64,000 nucleotides of DNA from Staphylococcus lugdunensis (GTDB lineage: Bacteria > Bacillota > Bacilli > Staphylococcales > Staphylococcaceae): the NCBI RefSeq assembly GCF_002901705.1, contig NZ_PPPV01000012.1, positions 725,797 through 789,796 of the forward strand. The letters run 5' to 3'. Positions 10,240 to 19,578 of the stretch are shown piece after piece. The notes beneath the pieces were generated by a model, which did not search any database, had not been told where the DNA came from, and worked only from the letters and a program-made list of their open reading frames with translations. A program made the translations under genes and the position numbers. Every line of letters begins with the position of its first letter. Positions within the stretch are counted from its first letter, which is position 1.

Positions 10240-10851
10240 ATGACTAAGTATACGTTTAAACAAAAAGATTTTAAAGCATTTGATGTCGACGGTTTAGATG
10301 CACGCATGGAAGCTCTAGAAGCGCATGTTAGACCTCAATTACGTGCTTTAGGAGATTATTTTGCTGATTATTTTACATCTCAAACAGGTGAAACATTTTA
10401 TTCACATGTAGCAAAGCATGCACGTCGCAGTGTTAATCCACCTAAAGACACATGGGTAGCATTTGCAACGAATAAACGTGGTTATAAAATGTTGCCTCAT
10501 TTTCAAATTGGGCTATTTAAAGACCATCTGTTTATCATGTATGGCGTTATGCACGAAACTAAAGATAAAGCCCAACGTGTTAAGACATTTGATAAACACT
10601 TCGATACGTTAACACATTTACCTGAAGATTATCGCATTTGCCTTGATCACATGAAACCTGATAAACCACTTATCAAAGACTTATCCGTCGACGAATTACA
10701 TGAAGCAATTGATAGAGTCAAAAATGTGAAAAAAGGCGAATTCTTTGTTGCACGTACACTTGCACCAAACGATAAACGCTTAAAAAGCGATCGAGCTTTC
10801 CTAAATTTTGTTGAAGAAACATTTAACGAATTTATTAAATTCTACGCATAA
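10240..10851 (+). CDS. DUF1054 family protein (YktB-like)
   Basis: Soluble 203-residue protein of the UPF0637/DUF1054 family, common in bacilli and staphylococci, with no established biochemical role. It begins [18 protein letters not shown] after AAAGGAG. Conserved blocks include [27 protein letters not shown] residues around 67-90 and the C-terminal [16 protein letters not shown]. It stands alone and is followed by a strong terminator. Confidence 0.85.
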   Translation: MTKYTFKQKDFKAFDVDGLDARMEALEAHVRPQLRALGDYFADYFTSQTGETFYSHVAKHARRSVNPPKDTWVAFATNKRGYKMLPHFQIGLFKDHLFIMYGVMHETKDKAQRVKTFDKHFDTLTHLPEDYRICLDHMKPDKPLIKDLSVDELHEAIDRVKNVKKGEFFVARTLAPNDKRLKSDRAFLNFVEETFNEFIKFYA

Positions 10852-10878
10852 TTTTAGCCATATAATTATTCTAACCTT

Positions 10879-10922
10879 GCCACTGACAATGAATCATTTC
10901 AAATGTCAGTGGCAGTTTTTTA
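10879..10922 (+). terminator. Rho-independent terminator after the DUF1054 gene
   Basis: Perfect 11-bp stem TGCCACTGACA (10879-10889) with TGTCAGTGGCA (10904-10914), followed by GTTTTTTAA. Confidence 0.9.
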
Positions 10923-11046
10923 ATTGCGTTTTATTGTTTATGCATTCAACCGATATAGTTGATACTATAACTAGGTGTTATCGTACTGACCAAAAAAATA
11001 TATATTTTCTTAAATAAGCATAATTTTTTTCTAATAATAAAAAAAG

Positions 11047-11080
11047 TTTAGGTTGACCTAATTTTTATTTTAGGTTAATA
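11047..11080 (+). promoter_or_regulatory. MntR-type operator upstream of mntH
   Basis: The palindrome TTAGGTTGACCTAA (11048-11061) and a second partial copy TTAGGTTAAT (11070-11079) lie 33-64 bases before the mntH start. They match the TTTAGGTNNACCTAAA pattern bound by the DtxR-family manganese sensor MntR. Manganese-dependent repression of mntH is the expected outcome. Confidence 0.8.
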
Positions 11081-11111
11081 TTTATACATCTACTATTAAG
11101 GAGTTTTATGA

Positions 11112-12464
11112 ATGAATAAGAGAGACACTACACATCAACCTAAACATCTAAGCTTAGATGAAATTAATAATACGATTAAATTTGATTCAAATGGTACATC
11201 AAGCCAAAAATTTCTAGCATTTTTGGGCCCTGGCCTATTAGTTGCTGTTGGTTATATGGACCCCGGAAATTGGATTACTTCAATGCAAGGTGGAGCACAA
11301 TTTGGATATACCTTATTATTTATTATCTTAATATCCAGTTTATCTGCTATGCTACTGCAAAGCATGACACTGCGTCTAGGGATTGCGACCAGTCATGATT
11401 TAGCTCAAATGACAAAACATTATCTTTCAAAACCAGTGGCAATTATTTTCTGGATTATTGCAGAACTTGCCATTATAGCAACAGATATTGCAGAAGTTAT
11501 AGGTAGTGCCATCGCACTAAATTTGTTGTTAGGCATCCCATTGATTGTTGGCGCGATTATTACAGTCTGTGATGTATTTTTATTACTATTTATAATGAAA
11601 TTTGGTTTTAGAAAAATCGAAGCCATTGTTGGAACATTAATTTTTACTGTATTAGCCATTTTTGTCTTTGAGGTATTTATCTCTTCTCCAAGTACAACAG
11701 CTATTTTAGAAGGATTTGTTCCTCATAAAGAAATCATTACAAATCATGGAATTTTATATATCGCGTTGGGTATTGTTGGAGCTACAATTATGCCACATAA
11801 TTTGTATCTACATTCATCTATTGTCCAATCACGCCAATATGATAGACACTCTATAAAAGAAAAAGCACAGGCAATTAAGTATGCAACAATTGATTCTAAT
11901 CTACAATTATCCGTTGCCTTTGTAGTTAATTGTTTATTATTAGTATTAGGTGCATCACTATTTTATGGCGTTAACCAAGATCAACTAGGTGGCTTTTATG
12001 ATTTATACCATGCATTACGGACACAACCTATTCTTGGAGCTGCGTTAGGTGCTATCATGAGTACACTTTTTGCTGTTGCCTTGTTAGCTTCAGGTCAAAA
12101 TTCGACCATTACAGGAACATTAGCAGGTCAAATTGTTATGGAAGGTTTTTTAAATATTTCATTACCTAACTGGTTAAGACGTCTTGTCACTCGAGCAATT
12201 GCTGTTATTCCAGTTATTATTTGCCTCATCATTTTTAAAGGTAATGAAGAGAAAATTGAACAATTACTAGTATTTTCACAAGTATTTTTAAGTATTGCCT
12301 TGCCGTTTTCACTTATACCGTTGCAGCTATCTACAAGTAACAAACAGCTAATGGGACCTTTCGTAAATAAATCATGGGTTAATTATTGCTCATGGATACT
12401 TATCATTGTTTTAAGTGTATTAAATGTTTATTTGATTATCGAAACATTTAAAGAATTTATATAA
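11112..12464 (+). CDS. mntH: Nramp manganese/divalent-metal transporter MntH
   Basis: Proton-coupled Mn2+ importer of the Nramp family: 450 residues, about eleven membrane helices. The metal-site motifs are intact: DPGNW in the first unwound helix (about residue 51) and [10 protein letters not shown] in the sixth helix (about residue 226). ATG 11112 follows AAGGAG. ATG 11108 is out, as it runs into a stop after three codons. Two MntR-like boxes directly upstream tie its expression to manganese supply. The gene is monocistronic. Confidence 0.96.
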   Translation: MNKRDTTHQPKHLSLDEINNTIKFDSNGTSSQKFLAFLGPGLLVAVGYMDPGNWITSMQGGAQFGYTLLFIILISSLSAMLLQSMTLRLGIATSHDLAQMTKHYLSKPVAIIFWIIAELAIIATDIAEVIGSAIALNLLLGIPLIVGAIITVCDVFLLLFIMKFGFRKIEAIVGTLIFTVLAIFVFEVFISSPSTTAILEGFVPHKEIITNHGILYIALGIVGATIMPHNLYLHSSIVQSRQYDRHSIKEKAQAIKYATIDSNLQLSVAFVVNCLLLVLGASLFYGVNQDQLGGFYDLYHALRTQPILGAALGAIMSTLFAVALLASGQNSTITGTLAGQIVMEGFLNISLPNWLRRLVTRAIAVIPVIICLIIFKGNEEKIEQLLVFSQVFLSIALPFSLIPLQLSTSNKQLMGPFVNKSWVNYCSWILIIVLSVLNVYLIIETFKEFI

Positions 12465-12499
12465 ATGGCTCCTAATTTAAAATAAAACTCGATCTATAG

Positions 12500-12668
12500 G
12501 ACATGCTAAAGACCGAGACTCGGTAAAAATTTTTCAAAGCGAAAGATTACAAACCCTTTCATTTGGGATTGGTTATGAACGTTCTTCTAGGAGAACCAAG
12601 CTATTCAATATGAAGTATCAAGATAAAAAAGCTCGTAGATGATTGTGAAAAATCATTTACGAGCTTTT
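12500..12668 (+). repeat. Decayed family B repeat with hairpin after mntH
   Basis: It contains AAGCTATTCAATATGAAGTATC, a decayed form of the family B flank, and then an 18-bp stem with one G-T mismatch (12627-12644 with 12651-12668) around GTGAA. TTTTATTTT follows. It probably terminates mntH. Confidence 0.6.
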
Positions 12669-12726
12669 ATTTTATAAATTATGTCTTAAACGCTATTAAT
12701 ATACACGTAATGCTTCAACTTTTCAT

Positions 12727-13182
12727 TTAATAGATATATGGATTTTCTTTCTTTTCTGCATGTTTATATTGTTCTGCATGCCAATCGGAATCATTTTTAT
12801 ATTGGTTTCTTTTAACAATCAACAACACAATAACGATTAACCATAAAATCATTGCAATGATGTTCATACTAAATAGTCCTATTAAAACTGCAGAAATAAA
12901 TAGAAATATTGCAATAAGTGAACGATTTTTTATCAATGTTGTCGCAGCGATTCCCAATATAGTTGAAAATGCTAAAATGCCTATGAAAAACACCATAATA
13001 AAATGAATTAGCTCTGGGGTCACTGTAACGTTTTTACCAGCAAATTGTTTCGCCATTTGTTCATATTCTTTCACATTATTCTTTTCATCTGTTAAAAGCA
13101 TGGATAAGATATTAAAAAGCAAAAAAATTAGACTTAGACCATTTGCTATCCATGCAATGACCAGCTCTTTCTTTGTCTTCAA
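12727..13182 (-). CDS. Small membrane protein, DUF4064-like
   Basis: 151 residues with four predicted membrane helices (around residues 10-28, 60-82, 88-105 and 110-130) and a charged, Lys/Glu-rich tail ending NPYIY. TTG 13182 is chosen because AAGGGAGAG lies seven bases upstream; the longer reading from TTG 13209 would put that site inside the gene. The N-terminus KTKKELVIAWIANGLS resembles the DUF4064 pattern. It sits just downstream of a larger membrane protein of similar type, separated by a terminator hairpin. Function unknown. Confidence 0.7.
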   Translation of the reverse strand: MKTKKELVIAWIANGLSLIFLLFNILSMLLTDEKNNVKEYEQMAKQFAGKNVTVTPELIHFIMVFFIGILAFSTILGIAATTLIKNRSLIAIFLFISAVLIGLFSMNIIAMILWLIVIVLLIVKRNQYKNDSDWHAEQYKHAEKKENPYIY

Positions 13183-13263
13183 ATAGCAACTCTCCCTTAT
13201 TGTACTCAATATCTATCATACTAAAAATATATGTTAAAAGCGAATACATTATAATAATAAAAA

Positions 13264-13303
13264 GCGGAACATCAGTCTTTATTGACTTGATGCTCCGCGC
13301 TTT
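13264..13303 (-). terminator. Terminator hairpin between the two DUF4064-like genes
   Basis: The stem GCGGAACATCA (13264-13274) pairs with TGATGCTCCGC (13288-13298), with one internal mismatch. An A-rich flank on the left gives a T-run on the minus strand. It follows the stop of the 348-residue gene by about 10 bases. Confidence 0.75.
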
Positions 13304-13313
13304 ACTTCATAGT

Positions 13314-14360
13314 TTATTTTGAATCATCAAGATGACTTTCTTGCTGATCTTTTGCACTATTTTCATGATTAAATATTTGTTTACGCTCTTCATAGTTCAT
13401 ACGTCGCTGATTTACTGCGCTTGGCTGATTTTTACGTTTTTCTTTCATACGCTGATTATAAGCTTTTCGTTTTTCACGTTTTCTTGCTTTAATTTCAGCT
13501 TTTTCTTGTTTGCGTTGCGCTTTTAACTCTTTTTTATCTAATACCGGTTCTTGTTGGACAACTGCTTCATTAAATGGGGCAGCTCCTTCATCGCTAAATT
13601 CATCTTGATATTTATTCTTATGATATTTTGCCTGTCTTGAGAGTACTTGTGGTGCTTCATCTTCATCGTCTGTTGATTGATAGTCACTCATAATCGCACG
13701 TTTAGGATATTGATCGTATTTATCATCTTCGTTAAATGATGAATTGCTCGTTTCTTGTGGCATGTGATATGCCATGTCGTCGTTAGGCTGATGACGTTCA
13801 TAATCATCATATATCGGTGGCTGTTGTTGATAATCCGGCTCATTATAGCGATAATCAAAGTTATCATCATAACCAGGATAGCCATATGCAGGTACTATTT
13901 CTACCTTATTCTTTCTTGCAAACATCATAATAGCAATGATAAAGAAGAAAATAGGAATGATTAATGTCACAAATAAAAGTACGAGTGGTAGCGTAACAAC
14001 AGATGCAACTAAAAATAATATTCCTGATAATATTCTAATATTCATTGAAATCAGTGCTAAAAATGAGATGAGCAAACAAATAATAAAATATACTATCACT
14101 GCCCAAATACCGTTTTGTAACCAAATTACAAACTGAGTTGTATTAAAACCATTATTACCTAATATTTGTTGAATTAAATCATTGTTATTTAATGTGGCTT
14201 CTAAATTCTGTATTGACGTATCATTACTGAATGAAACTAATGCAATAAACATAGTAATAATTGTCATTAGCAACAAGAAAATCCAGCTAAACCAACCAAG
14301 TATTTTTTCAGTTAAACGACTTACAGGCCGTTTGATTTGAGTATACTGTTCTCCTGACAT
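13314..14360 (-). CDS. Membrane protein with DUF4064-like N-terminus and charged cytoplasmic tail
   Basis: 348 residues. The first 145 carry four membrane helices (SWIFLLLMTIITMFIALVSF first). The rest is hydrophilic: an acidic Tyr/Asp/Gln-rich stretch (about 160-245) and then a basic stretch from about 275 (KKELKAQRKQEKAEIKARKR) likely to be helical. The layout of a membrane anchor plus a long disordered or coiled tail suggests a scaffold role, but this is inference only. It starts at ATG 14360 with AGGGAG upstream. The staphylococcal counterpart lies between mntH and the pot operon as here. Confidence 0.8.
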   Translation of the reverse strand: MSGEQYTQIKRPVSRLTEKILGWFSWIFLLLMTIITMFIALVSFSNDTSIQNLEATLNNNDLIQQILGNNGFNTTQFVIWLQNGIWAVIVYFIICLLISFLALISMNIRILSGILFLVASVVTLPLVLLFVTLIIPIFFFIIAIMMFARKNKVEIVPAYGYPGYDDNFDYRYNEPDYQQQPPIYDDYERHQPNDDMAYHMPQETSNSSFNEDDKYDQYPKRAIMSDYQSTDDEDEAPQVLSRQAKYHKNKYQDEFSDEGAAPFNEAVVQQEPVLDKKELKAQRKQEKAEIKARKREKRKAYNQRMKEKRKNQPSAVNQRRMNYEERKQIFNHENSAKDQQESHLDDSK

Positions 14361-14432
14361 TTATTACAACTCCCTTACCATCCTTATCAAATAATTATAT
14401 CGAATTTTAACTTAAATAACTACAATTTTATG

Positions 14433-15506
14433 CTACTTTAACGACATTTTAAAATTCAAAAAGCTTTCATTATAATTCCCAAGTGTTCGCTGACCAAGAT
14501 CTTTATATACTTCTAAGCGGGCTTGTTCTTGTTGTGTTGGATAGAAACGATAATCGTTTCTAATTTCATTAGGTAGTAACTGACGTGCTGCTTTATTTGG
14601 TGTCGCATAGCCTACCCATTCCGTATTTTTCTTGCTATTTTCCGCATCTAAAAGGAAGTTTATAAATTGATATGCGCCCTCTTTATTTTGAGCTGTCCTT
14701 GGTATCACCATATTGTCGAACCATAGATTGGAGCCTTCTTTAGGAACAACGTAATTATACTTATCGCTTCCTTGCACAAGTGGTGCAGCAACACCACTCC
14801 ACACTACCGCGATGTTACCTTCATTTTGCTGCAACATCATTGTTACTTCATCACCAACAACGCCTCGAACTTGTGGCCCTAGCTTTTTCAAATCTTGTTC
14901 AGCTTGTCGTAAATGTTGTGAATTGGTGTCATTTAAACTATAACCTAATTTATTTAAACTTAATCCTATAATTTCTCGCGCCCCATCGACAAGTAATACA
15001 TCATTACGATATCGTTCTTGATATAAATCAGACCAATGATTAAATGACGCGTCTGGATATGCTTGTTTATTGTATAATATACCCACTGTACCAAAAAAAT
15101 ATGGAATAGAATATTGATTTCCCTTATCATAAGACTTGTCTAAATAATCTGGGTCTAAATTTCGCATATTAGGTAATTTATGATGATTCAATGGCACAAG
15201 TAAGTTTGCACGCTTTAATTTTTGTACCGTATATTCACTTGGAAAAGCAACGTCATAGTGAGTACCACCATTTTTTATTTTGGCTTCCATCGCCTCGTTA
15301 GAATCAAACGTTTCATATATAACTTCTATCCCCGTTTGATTTTCAAATTGTTTAATCAATTCAGGATCAATGTATTCTCCCCAATTATAAACATATATTT
15401 TTTTGCCAGATTTTGCTTTTTCATGTCCACTAAAAAGATGACTTATCCCTAGACAAAGTAATCCAATAACCAGCGCGCCGCAAACTAATTGAAGAAACTG
15501 TTTCAT
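14433..15506 (-). CDS. potD: Spermidine/putrescine ABC transporter substrate-binding protein
   Basis: Extracellular polyamine receptor of the PotD/PotF family, 357 residues. An N-terminal hydrophobic segment (about residues 5-22) acts as signal or anchor; it lacks a proper lipobox. The mature part opens with KIYVYNWGEYIDPELIKQFE, the family signature around residue 37, and includes WSDLYQ, NEGNIAVVWSGVA and later WVGYATPNKAARQLLP. Its start overlaps the potC stop by four bases (ATGA), so the two are coupled. It is the last gene of XRE-potABCD. Confidence 0.93.
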   Translation of the reverse strand: MKQFLQLVCGALVIGLLCLGISHLFSGHEKAKSGKKIYVYNWGEYIDPELIKQFENQTGIEVIYETFDSNEAMEAKIKNGGTHYDVAFPSEYTVQKLKRANLLVPLNHHKLPNMRNLDPDYLDKSYDKGNQYSIPYFFGTVGILYNKQAYPDASFNHWSDLYQERYRNDVLLVDGAREIIGLSLNKLGYSLNDTNSQHLRQAEQDLKKLGPQVRGVVGDEVTMMLQQNEGNIAVVWSGVAAPLVQGSDKYNYVVPKEGSNLWFDNMVIPRTAQNKEGAYQFINFLLDAENSKKNTEWVGYATPNKAARQLLPNEIRNDYRFYPTQQEQARLEVYKDLGQRTLGNYNESFLNFKMSLK

Positions 15507-16324
15507 CGTAGCATACCTCTTTTCAATCTAGGTTTACGCTTTAAGGAACGCTGGATACCATAATAACCAACTATACCAATGACGATAACAACAAATAACA
15601 GTGTTGAGATCGCATTTACTTCCATACTTATTCCTTTTCTAGCCATGGCATAGACTTCAACTGATAGGACACTAAAACCATTCCCAGTCACAAAAAAGCT
15701 AACCGTAAAATCGTCTAATGAATATGTTAAAGCCATAAAAAAACCACCTATAATCGCAGGCATTAAATTTGGAATAAGTACGCGACTTAAAATTTGTGAT
15801 TCTGTTGCCCCTAAATCTCGTGCAGCATTTAATATATTGTGATTCATTTCATAAAGTTGTGGTAAAACAACAATAACTACAATTGGAATACAAAACGCAA
15901 TATGCGATGCTAAAACAGTACCGAAACCTAATCCGATTCCCGTAAAATGTCCAAGCGCAGTAAACATAATTAAAAATGAAGCACCGATAACTACATCAGA
16001 TGACACCATAAGTACATTGTTTAATGTCAATAATGTTACTTTAAGTTTCTTCTGTCTTAAATAGAAGAGTGCTATCGCACCAAATGTTCCTATAACAGTT
16101 GAAATTGATGCAGCCAATAGCGCTACTGCTATTGTATTAAAAATAATTGCCATGAGTTTGTCATTTTTAAATAAGCTTTGATAATGTTCGAACGTAAAAT
16201 GCTCAAAATGTATCATATTTCCACCAGAATTAAATGAATAAAACATTAGAAAAAATATTGGGACATATAAGATGACCAATAAGATACTTATATATAATTT
16301 GCCATACCATTTCACATTGGTCAC
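15503..16324 (-). CDS. potC: Polyamine ABC transporter permease PotC
   Basis: Inner-membrane permease of 273 residues with six predicted helices. The EAA loop that docks the ATPase is visible as AARDLGATESQILSRVLIPN (around residue 188). With PotB it forms the channel for spermidine/putrescine. The start overlaps potB by four bases and the stop overlaps potD. The C-terminus is basic (SLKRKPRLKRG). Confidence 0.93.
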   Translation of the reverse strand: MTNVKWYGKLYISILLVILYVPIFFLMFYSFNSGGNMIHFEHFTFEHYQSLFKNDKLMAIIFNTIAVALLAASISTVIGTFGAIALFYLRQKKLKVTLLTLNNVLMVSSDVVIGASFLIMFTALGHFTGIGLGFGTVLASHIAFCIPIVVIVVLPQLYEMNHNILNAARDLGATESQILSRVLIPNLMPAIIGGFFMALTYSLDDFTVSFFVTGNGFSVLSVEVYAMARKGISMEVNAISTLLFVVIVIGIVGYYGIQRSLKRKPRLKRGMLR

Positions 16325-17121
16325 CTTCTTTCATCGTTAGATTTCGTAATGATAAGGATGAGTGCCATAAATACAATTAAGACGATTGCAATCGTAGCTC
16401 CCATACCATAATTTTGAATCACTAAAAACTGTTCTTCAATAGAAGTACCTATGTTGATTACTTTGTTACCTGCAATTAATCGCGTTATCATAAATAACGA
16501 TAATGAGGGAATAAAAGTAACTTGTACCCCTGTCAAAACACCTTCTTTTGTTAGTGGCAATATCACTTTTCTAAATGTTGTAAATGGGTTTGCACCTAAA
16601 TCACTAGATGCTTGAATTAGATTTACAGGTATTGATTTCATACTGTTGAAAATCGGCAATATCATAAAAGGAATATAAATATAACTAGCTACAACTAAAA
16701 AGGCAGCTGATGTAAATAGCATGTCTACTTTTGGAACATTTAATATTCCAAGTACTTTATTAATCAGCCCATCGTGACTAAGCAAACCAATAAAAGCATA
16801 TGTTTTTAATAACAGATTAATCCAAGTTGGAATAATAAGTATTAATAACCAGAAATTAGGATTTTTAGCGTTTCTAATAAAATATGCAGTTGGGTAACTG
16901 ATGAACAGCGTGATCATAGTAATTAATGCGGCATAAAGAATTGAGTCCCAAAACATTTCAAAATACTTATACTGAAATATTTGTTGATAATTAGTGAAAC
17001 TAAAATGTCCATTTATATCGGTAAATGAAAAATATATTAACAATAATACAGGCAAAATTATGAAGATAATCATCCATAATATATAAGGCACTAATAGTAT
17101 CTTTTTAATATTACTCATCAT
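16321..17121 (-). CDS. potB: Polyamine ABC transporter permease PotB
   Basis: Membrane permease of 266 residues with six helices and an EAA-type loop ([20 protein letters not shown]). The open frame extends upstream to 17265, but that extension lies inside potA and reads as basic shadow sequence. The true start is ATG 17121 (or the adjacent ATG 17118), preceded by GAGGA seven or more bases upstream within the potA end, giving an 11-base overlap. It partners with PotC, PotA and PotD. Confidence 0.92.
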   Translation of the reverse strand: MMSNIKKILLVPYILWMIIFIILPVLLLIYFSFTDINGHFSFTNYQQIFQYKYFEMFWDSILYAALITMITLFISYPTAYFIRNAKNPNFWLLILIIPTWINLLLKTYAFIGLLSHDGLINKVLGILNVPKVDMLFTSAAFLVVASYIYIPFMILPIFNSMKSIPVNLIQASSDLGANPFTTFRKVILPLTKEGVLTGVQVTFIPSLSLFMITRLIAGNKVINIGTSIEEQFLVIQNYGMGATIAIVLIVFMALILIITKSNDERR

Positions 17122-18205
17122 CAGTATCCTCATAGCTTTCAATACGTTTATCAAATTCCTCTTCAGTTTCTCCTGGAACCATGATATGAATAGATTCTGG
17201 TTCAAAATATAAACCAACTTCACTACCCACATCCGCCTTTTTAGTAGTTTGTATAACCCATTCATAGCCCTTTCGATCTACACAACAAATTTCATAATGC
17301 ACACCTCTAAAGAGCAAAGAATCCACTGTAGCTTTAAACAAACCAGCTTCGGCTTCTATTAAAGAGATATCTTCTGGACGAATCACAACTTCAACCTTTT
17401 TACCAGAAGGAATCCCCATATCAACACAATCAAAATCCTGCCCATAAATATTAACTACATAATCTTTGACCATGGTGCCATTTACAATATTTGATTCGCC
17501 AATAAAATCAGCTACAAAACGATTCACAGGTTCATCATAAATATCTGTTGGTGTACCAAATTGTTGTATTTTTCCGTCTTTCATCACAAAAATGTAGTCA
17601 CTTAATGCTAAGGCTTCTTCTTGATCATGCGTAACAAAAATAAATGTAATACCCAATCGTGATTGTAATTCTCTGAGCTCATATTGCATTTCAGTACGTA
17701 GTTTTAAGTCTAAGGCTGATAATGATTCATCTAACAATAATATTTCTGGCTCATTAACAATCGCTCGAGCTATAGCTACACGTTGTTTTTGACCACCACT
17801 CATATCATTAATACTGCGCTGTTCGTAACCTGATAACTTTACTAACTTCAAGGCATCTGTCACTTTTTGATCAATATCTTTTTTAGATAATTTCTTAAGC
17901 TTTAAACCAAAAGCAATATTATCATAAACATTGAGATGCGGGAATAACGCATAATCTTGAAAAACGGTATTGACCTTACGTTTATTAGCCGGTAAATTTT
18001 CGATAGAACGATTTTGATAAATAATCTCTCCACTGTCTGGTGTCTCGAACCCCGCAATAAGCTTTAAAATAGTCGTCTTACCACATCCTGATGGACCCAA
18101 TAAAGTATAGAAATAGCCTGATTCAATATCTAAGTCCATATGGTCAAGAATATTTAAATCATCATAGCCTTTACTCACTGATTTAAATGATAATAATGGT
18201 TGCAT
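17111..18205 (-). CDS. potA: Polyamine ABC transporter ATP-binding protein PotA
   Basis: ATPase of 364 residues driving PotBC. Walker [10 protein letters not shown] is at about 37-45, followed by the Q-loop, signature [15 protein letters not shown] near 135, Walker [13 protein letters not shown] and the switch histidine in [13 protein letters not shown]. The C-terminal TOBE-type regulatory domain (about 235-350) includes VVIRPEDI. The gene begins 14 bases after the XRE regulator stop and overlaps potB. The acidic C-terminus ends DTDDE. Confidence 0.95.
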   Translation of the reverse strand: MQPLLSFKSVSKGYDDLNILDHMDLDIESGYFYTLLGPSGCGKTTILKLIAGFETPDSGEIIYQNRSIENLPANKRKVNTVFQDYALFPHLNVYDNIAFGLKLKKLSKKDIDQKVTDALKLVKLSGYEQRSINDMSGGQKQRVAIARAIVNEPEILLLDESLSALDLKLRTEMQYELRELQSRLGITFIFVTHDQEEALALSDYIFVMKDGKIQQFGTPTDIYDEPVNRFVADFIGESNIVNGTMVKDYVVNIYGQDFDCVDMGIPSGKKVEVVIRPEDISLIEAEAGLFKATVDSLLFRGVHYEICCVDRKGYEWVIQTTKKADVGSEVGLYFEPESIHIMVPGETEEEFDKRIESYEDTDDE

Positions 18206-18219
18206 AACGTCATAACTCC

Positions 18220-18759
18220 TTATAAATATGATGCAGTTGCTACAATCAATATCGTAACGTTCTGCTTGCTGTTATTGCATAATTGATGGACATCATTTGC
18301 CCTGAAATAAAGTGCGTCTTCTGCATTTGCACGATAAAGTTGGTTCCCGAGTGACAAAGTAATTTGCCCTTCTAAACAATAAATAAAGGTATCTGAATTA
18401 GAAGGCTGAAAATGTTTATATGATGCACCAGGCTTTAACGTAAGCATGAGTGGTTCCATGTCATACTCATTTGAATTTGTGACTAACCATTTTAAAATAT
18501 AGCCCTTGTCATATTCATCATAAATTGTTTGATCTTCAGCTGTATAAAGCACCTTTTCTTTAGTTTTCTCCTGAAAAAAATCACTTGGCCGCGTACCTAA
18601 AACTTCTAATATATTTAGAAATGTCTCCATACTTGGAGACGCATGTTGACTCTCAATTTGAGAAATATATCCCTTCGTTAAGTCAGTACGTTCAGCTAAT
18701 TCTTCCTGTGTTAAATTTTTGAGCATCCTTAAATTTTTCAATTTCATTCCAATATCCAT
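18220..18759 (-). CDS. XRE-cupin transcriptional regulator of the pot operon
   Basis: 179 residues. The N-terminal helix-turn-helix ([20 protein letters not shown], then [19 protein letters not shown]) is of the XRE/SinR type. The C-terminal cupin barrel (about 105-175) contains [20 protein letters not shown] and [12 protein letters not shown]. This two-domain layout is that of PuuR-like regulators, which sense polyamines or related amines. First gene of the operon, directly upstream of potA, so autoregulation and control of polyamine uptake are likely. Ligand not visible from sequence. Confidence 0.9.
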   Translation of the reverse strand: MDIGMKLKNLRMLKNLTQEELAERTDLTKGYISQIESQHASPSMETFLNILEVLGTRPSDFFQEKTKEKVLYTAEDQTIYDEYDKGYILKWLVTNSNEYDMEPLMLTLKPGASYKHFQPSNSDTFIYCLEGQITLSLGNQLYRANAEDALYFRANDVHQLCNNSKQNVTILIVATASYL

Positions 18760-18944
18760 CTATGTAACCACCTAAAAATAGCTGTATCATGTTTAGTAAT
18801 ATTAAACATTTTGTTTAATGCTTAATAAAAATAACAAAATACAGCTCATGTTGCAATACTTTTTATAATTATTTAATTATGAATGGAAAAAAATAATGCA
18901 TAATAAGATTCTTAGTATTATCTCAGCTTGTTTTGCTTGTTGGA

Positions 18945-19090
18945 TTTCTGACCGAACTTCTCCAAGTTGGGGCCACCCCAACTTGCTTTGTCCGTGGAAA
19001 TGCTTGTTGCATTTCTTTTTGTTGGGGCCCCACCCCAACTTGCGTTGTTCGTTGGCTTTCGTTTTGAAAGCCTCTGTGTTGGGGCCCCTA
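18945..19090. repeat. STAR-type repeat array
   Basis: A cluster of GC-rich units: palindrome CAAGTTGGGG/CCCCAACTTG (18963-18985, 3-nt loop), GAAATGCTTGTTGCATTTC, TTTGTTGGGGCCCCACCCC, GGCTTTCGTTTTGAAAGCC and GTGTTGGGGCCCC. These are hallmark parts of S. aureus repeat (STAR) elements. Long overlapping ORFs on both strands here are repeat artefacts. The whole 18760-19087 gap holds this array plus the promoter region of the XRE gene; no gene is seen. Confidence 0.85.
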
Positions 19091-19375
19091 TGTTCTTGTG
19101 TTGTTTTTTTGTTGTATGTGTGTTGGTTTATTTTGTGTTGTTGCTTCTTTAATGACTTGGTAGCTGTTGTAACCGCTGTTTTGCTCGAATTCTTTAAATA
19201 TTTGTTTTTCTTCTGCTTTTCCAGGTACAATTTGTTTAAAATTTCGATAGTGCGCTATAACTTGATTGGATAACACAGATGACTCATAATAGCGCTCTAT
19301 TTGATTAAAAAAGGCAATCACCTTTAACATTTCATCATGTGTCCAGTCCATATCTAAAGGATATTGATATTCCAT
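19088..19375 (-). CDS. UPF0223 family protein (YktA-like)
   Basis: Small soluble protein of 95 residues, beginning [16 protein letters not shown]. The UPF0223 family, about 90 residues long, has no known function. The block [20 protein letters not shown] matches the family core. The last 17 or so residues ([17 protein letters not shown]) are low-complexity, are encoded by T/G-rich DNA and run up to the STAR array, so the 3' end seems to have been remodelled by the repeat. It starts at ATG 19375 after AAGGAGG. Confidence 0.85.
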   Translation of the reverse strand: MEYQYPLDMDWTHDEMLKVIAFFNQIERYYESSVLSNQVIAHYRNFKQIVPGKAEEKQIFKEFEQNSGYNSYQVIKEATTQNKPTHIQQKNNTRT

Positions 19376-19404
19376 TAATTTACCTCCTTAAGTAATATAG
19401 CAAA

Positions 19405-19562
19405 AAAGAGAGCGGGACAGAGTTCATTTTGAATTCGTATTCCCGCCCTGGCAAGGTTGATTTAAATTGAAAAAACTTAGTATAAGCGTGTTTTCAATTC
19501 AGTCAACTGCCGCCAATATATAGCTTAGAGCCTAAAACATAATGATGTCTTAGGCTCTAAAC
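19405..19562 (+). repeat. Dispersed intergenic repeat, family A
   Basis: Read on plus: GAGAGCGGGACAGAGTTCAT, TTCCCGCCCTGGCAAGGTTGA, AACTTAGTATAAGCGTGTTT, CAGTCAACTGCCGCCAATAT, ending in GAGCCTAAAACATAATGATG and TCTTAGGCTC. It lies in the gap between the UPF0223 gene and the end of pdhD, where it probably terminates pdhD transcription. Confidence 0.75.
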
Positions 19563-19578
19563 GATTTATAAATCACTA

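Noticed and set aside
17122-17265. Longer N-terminus for potB
   Set aside because: It lies wholly within potA and has a basic shadow composition; GAGGA before ATG 17121 marks the start.
18877-19273. ORFs of 117-125 codons on both strands over the STAR array
   Set aside because: They overlap one another on opposite strands, read through repeat units, have no convincing ribosome site and have compositions set by the repeat.
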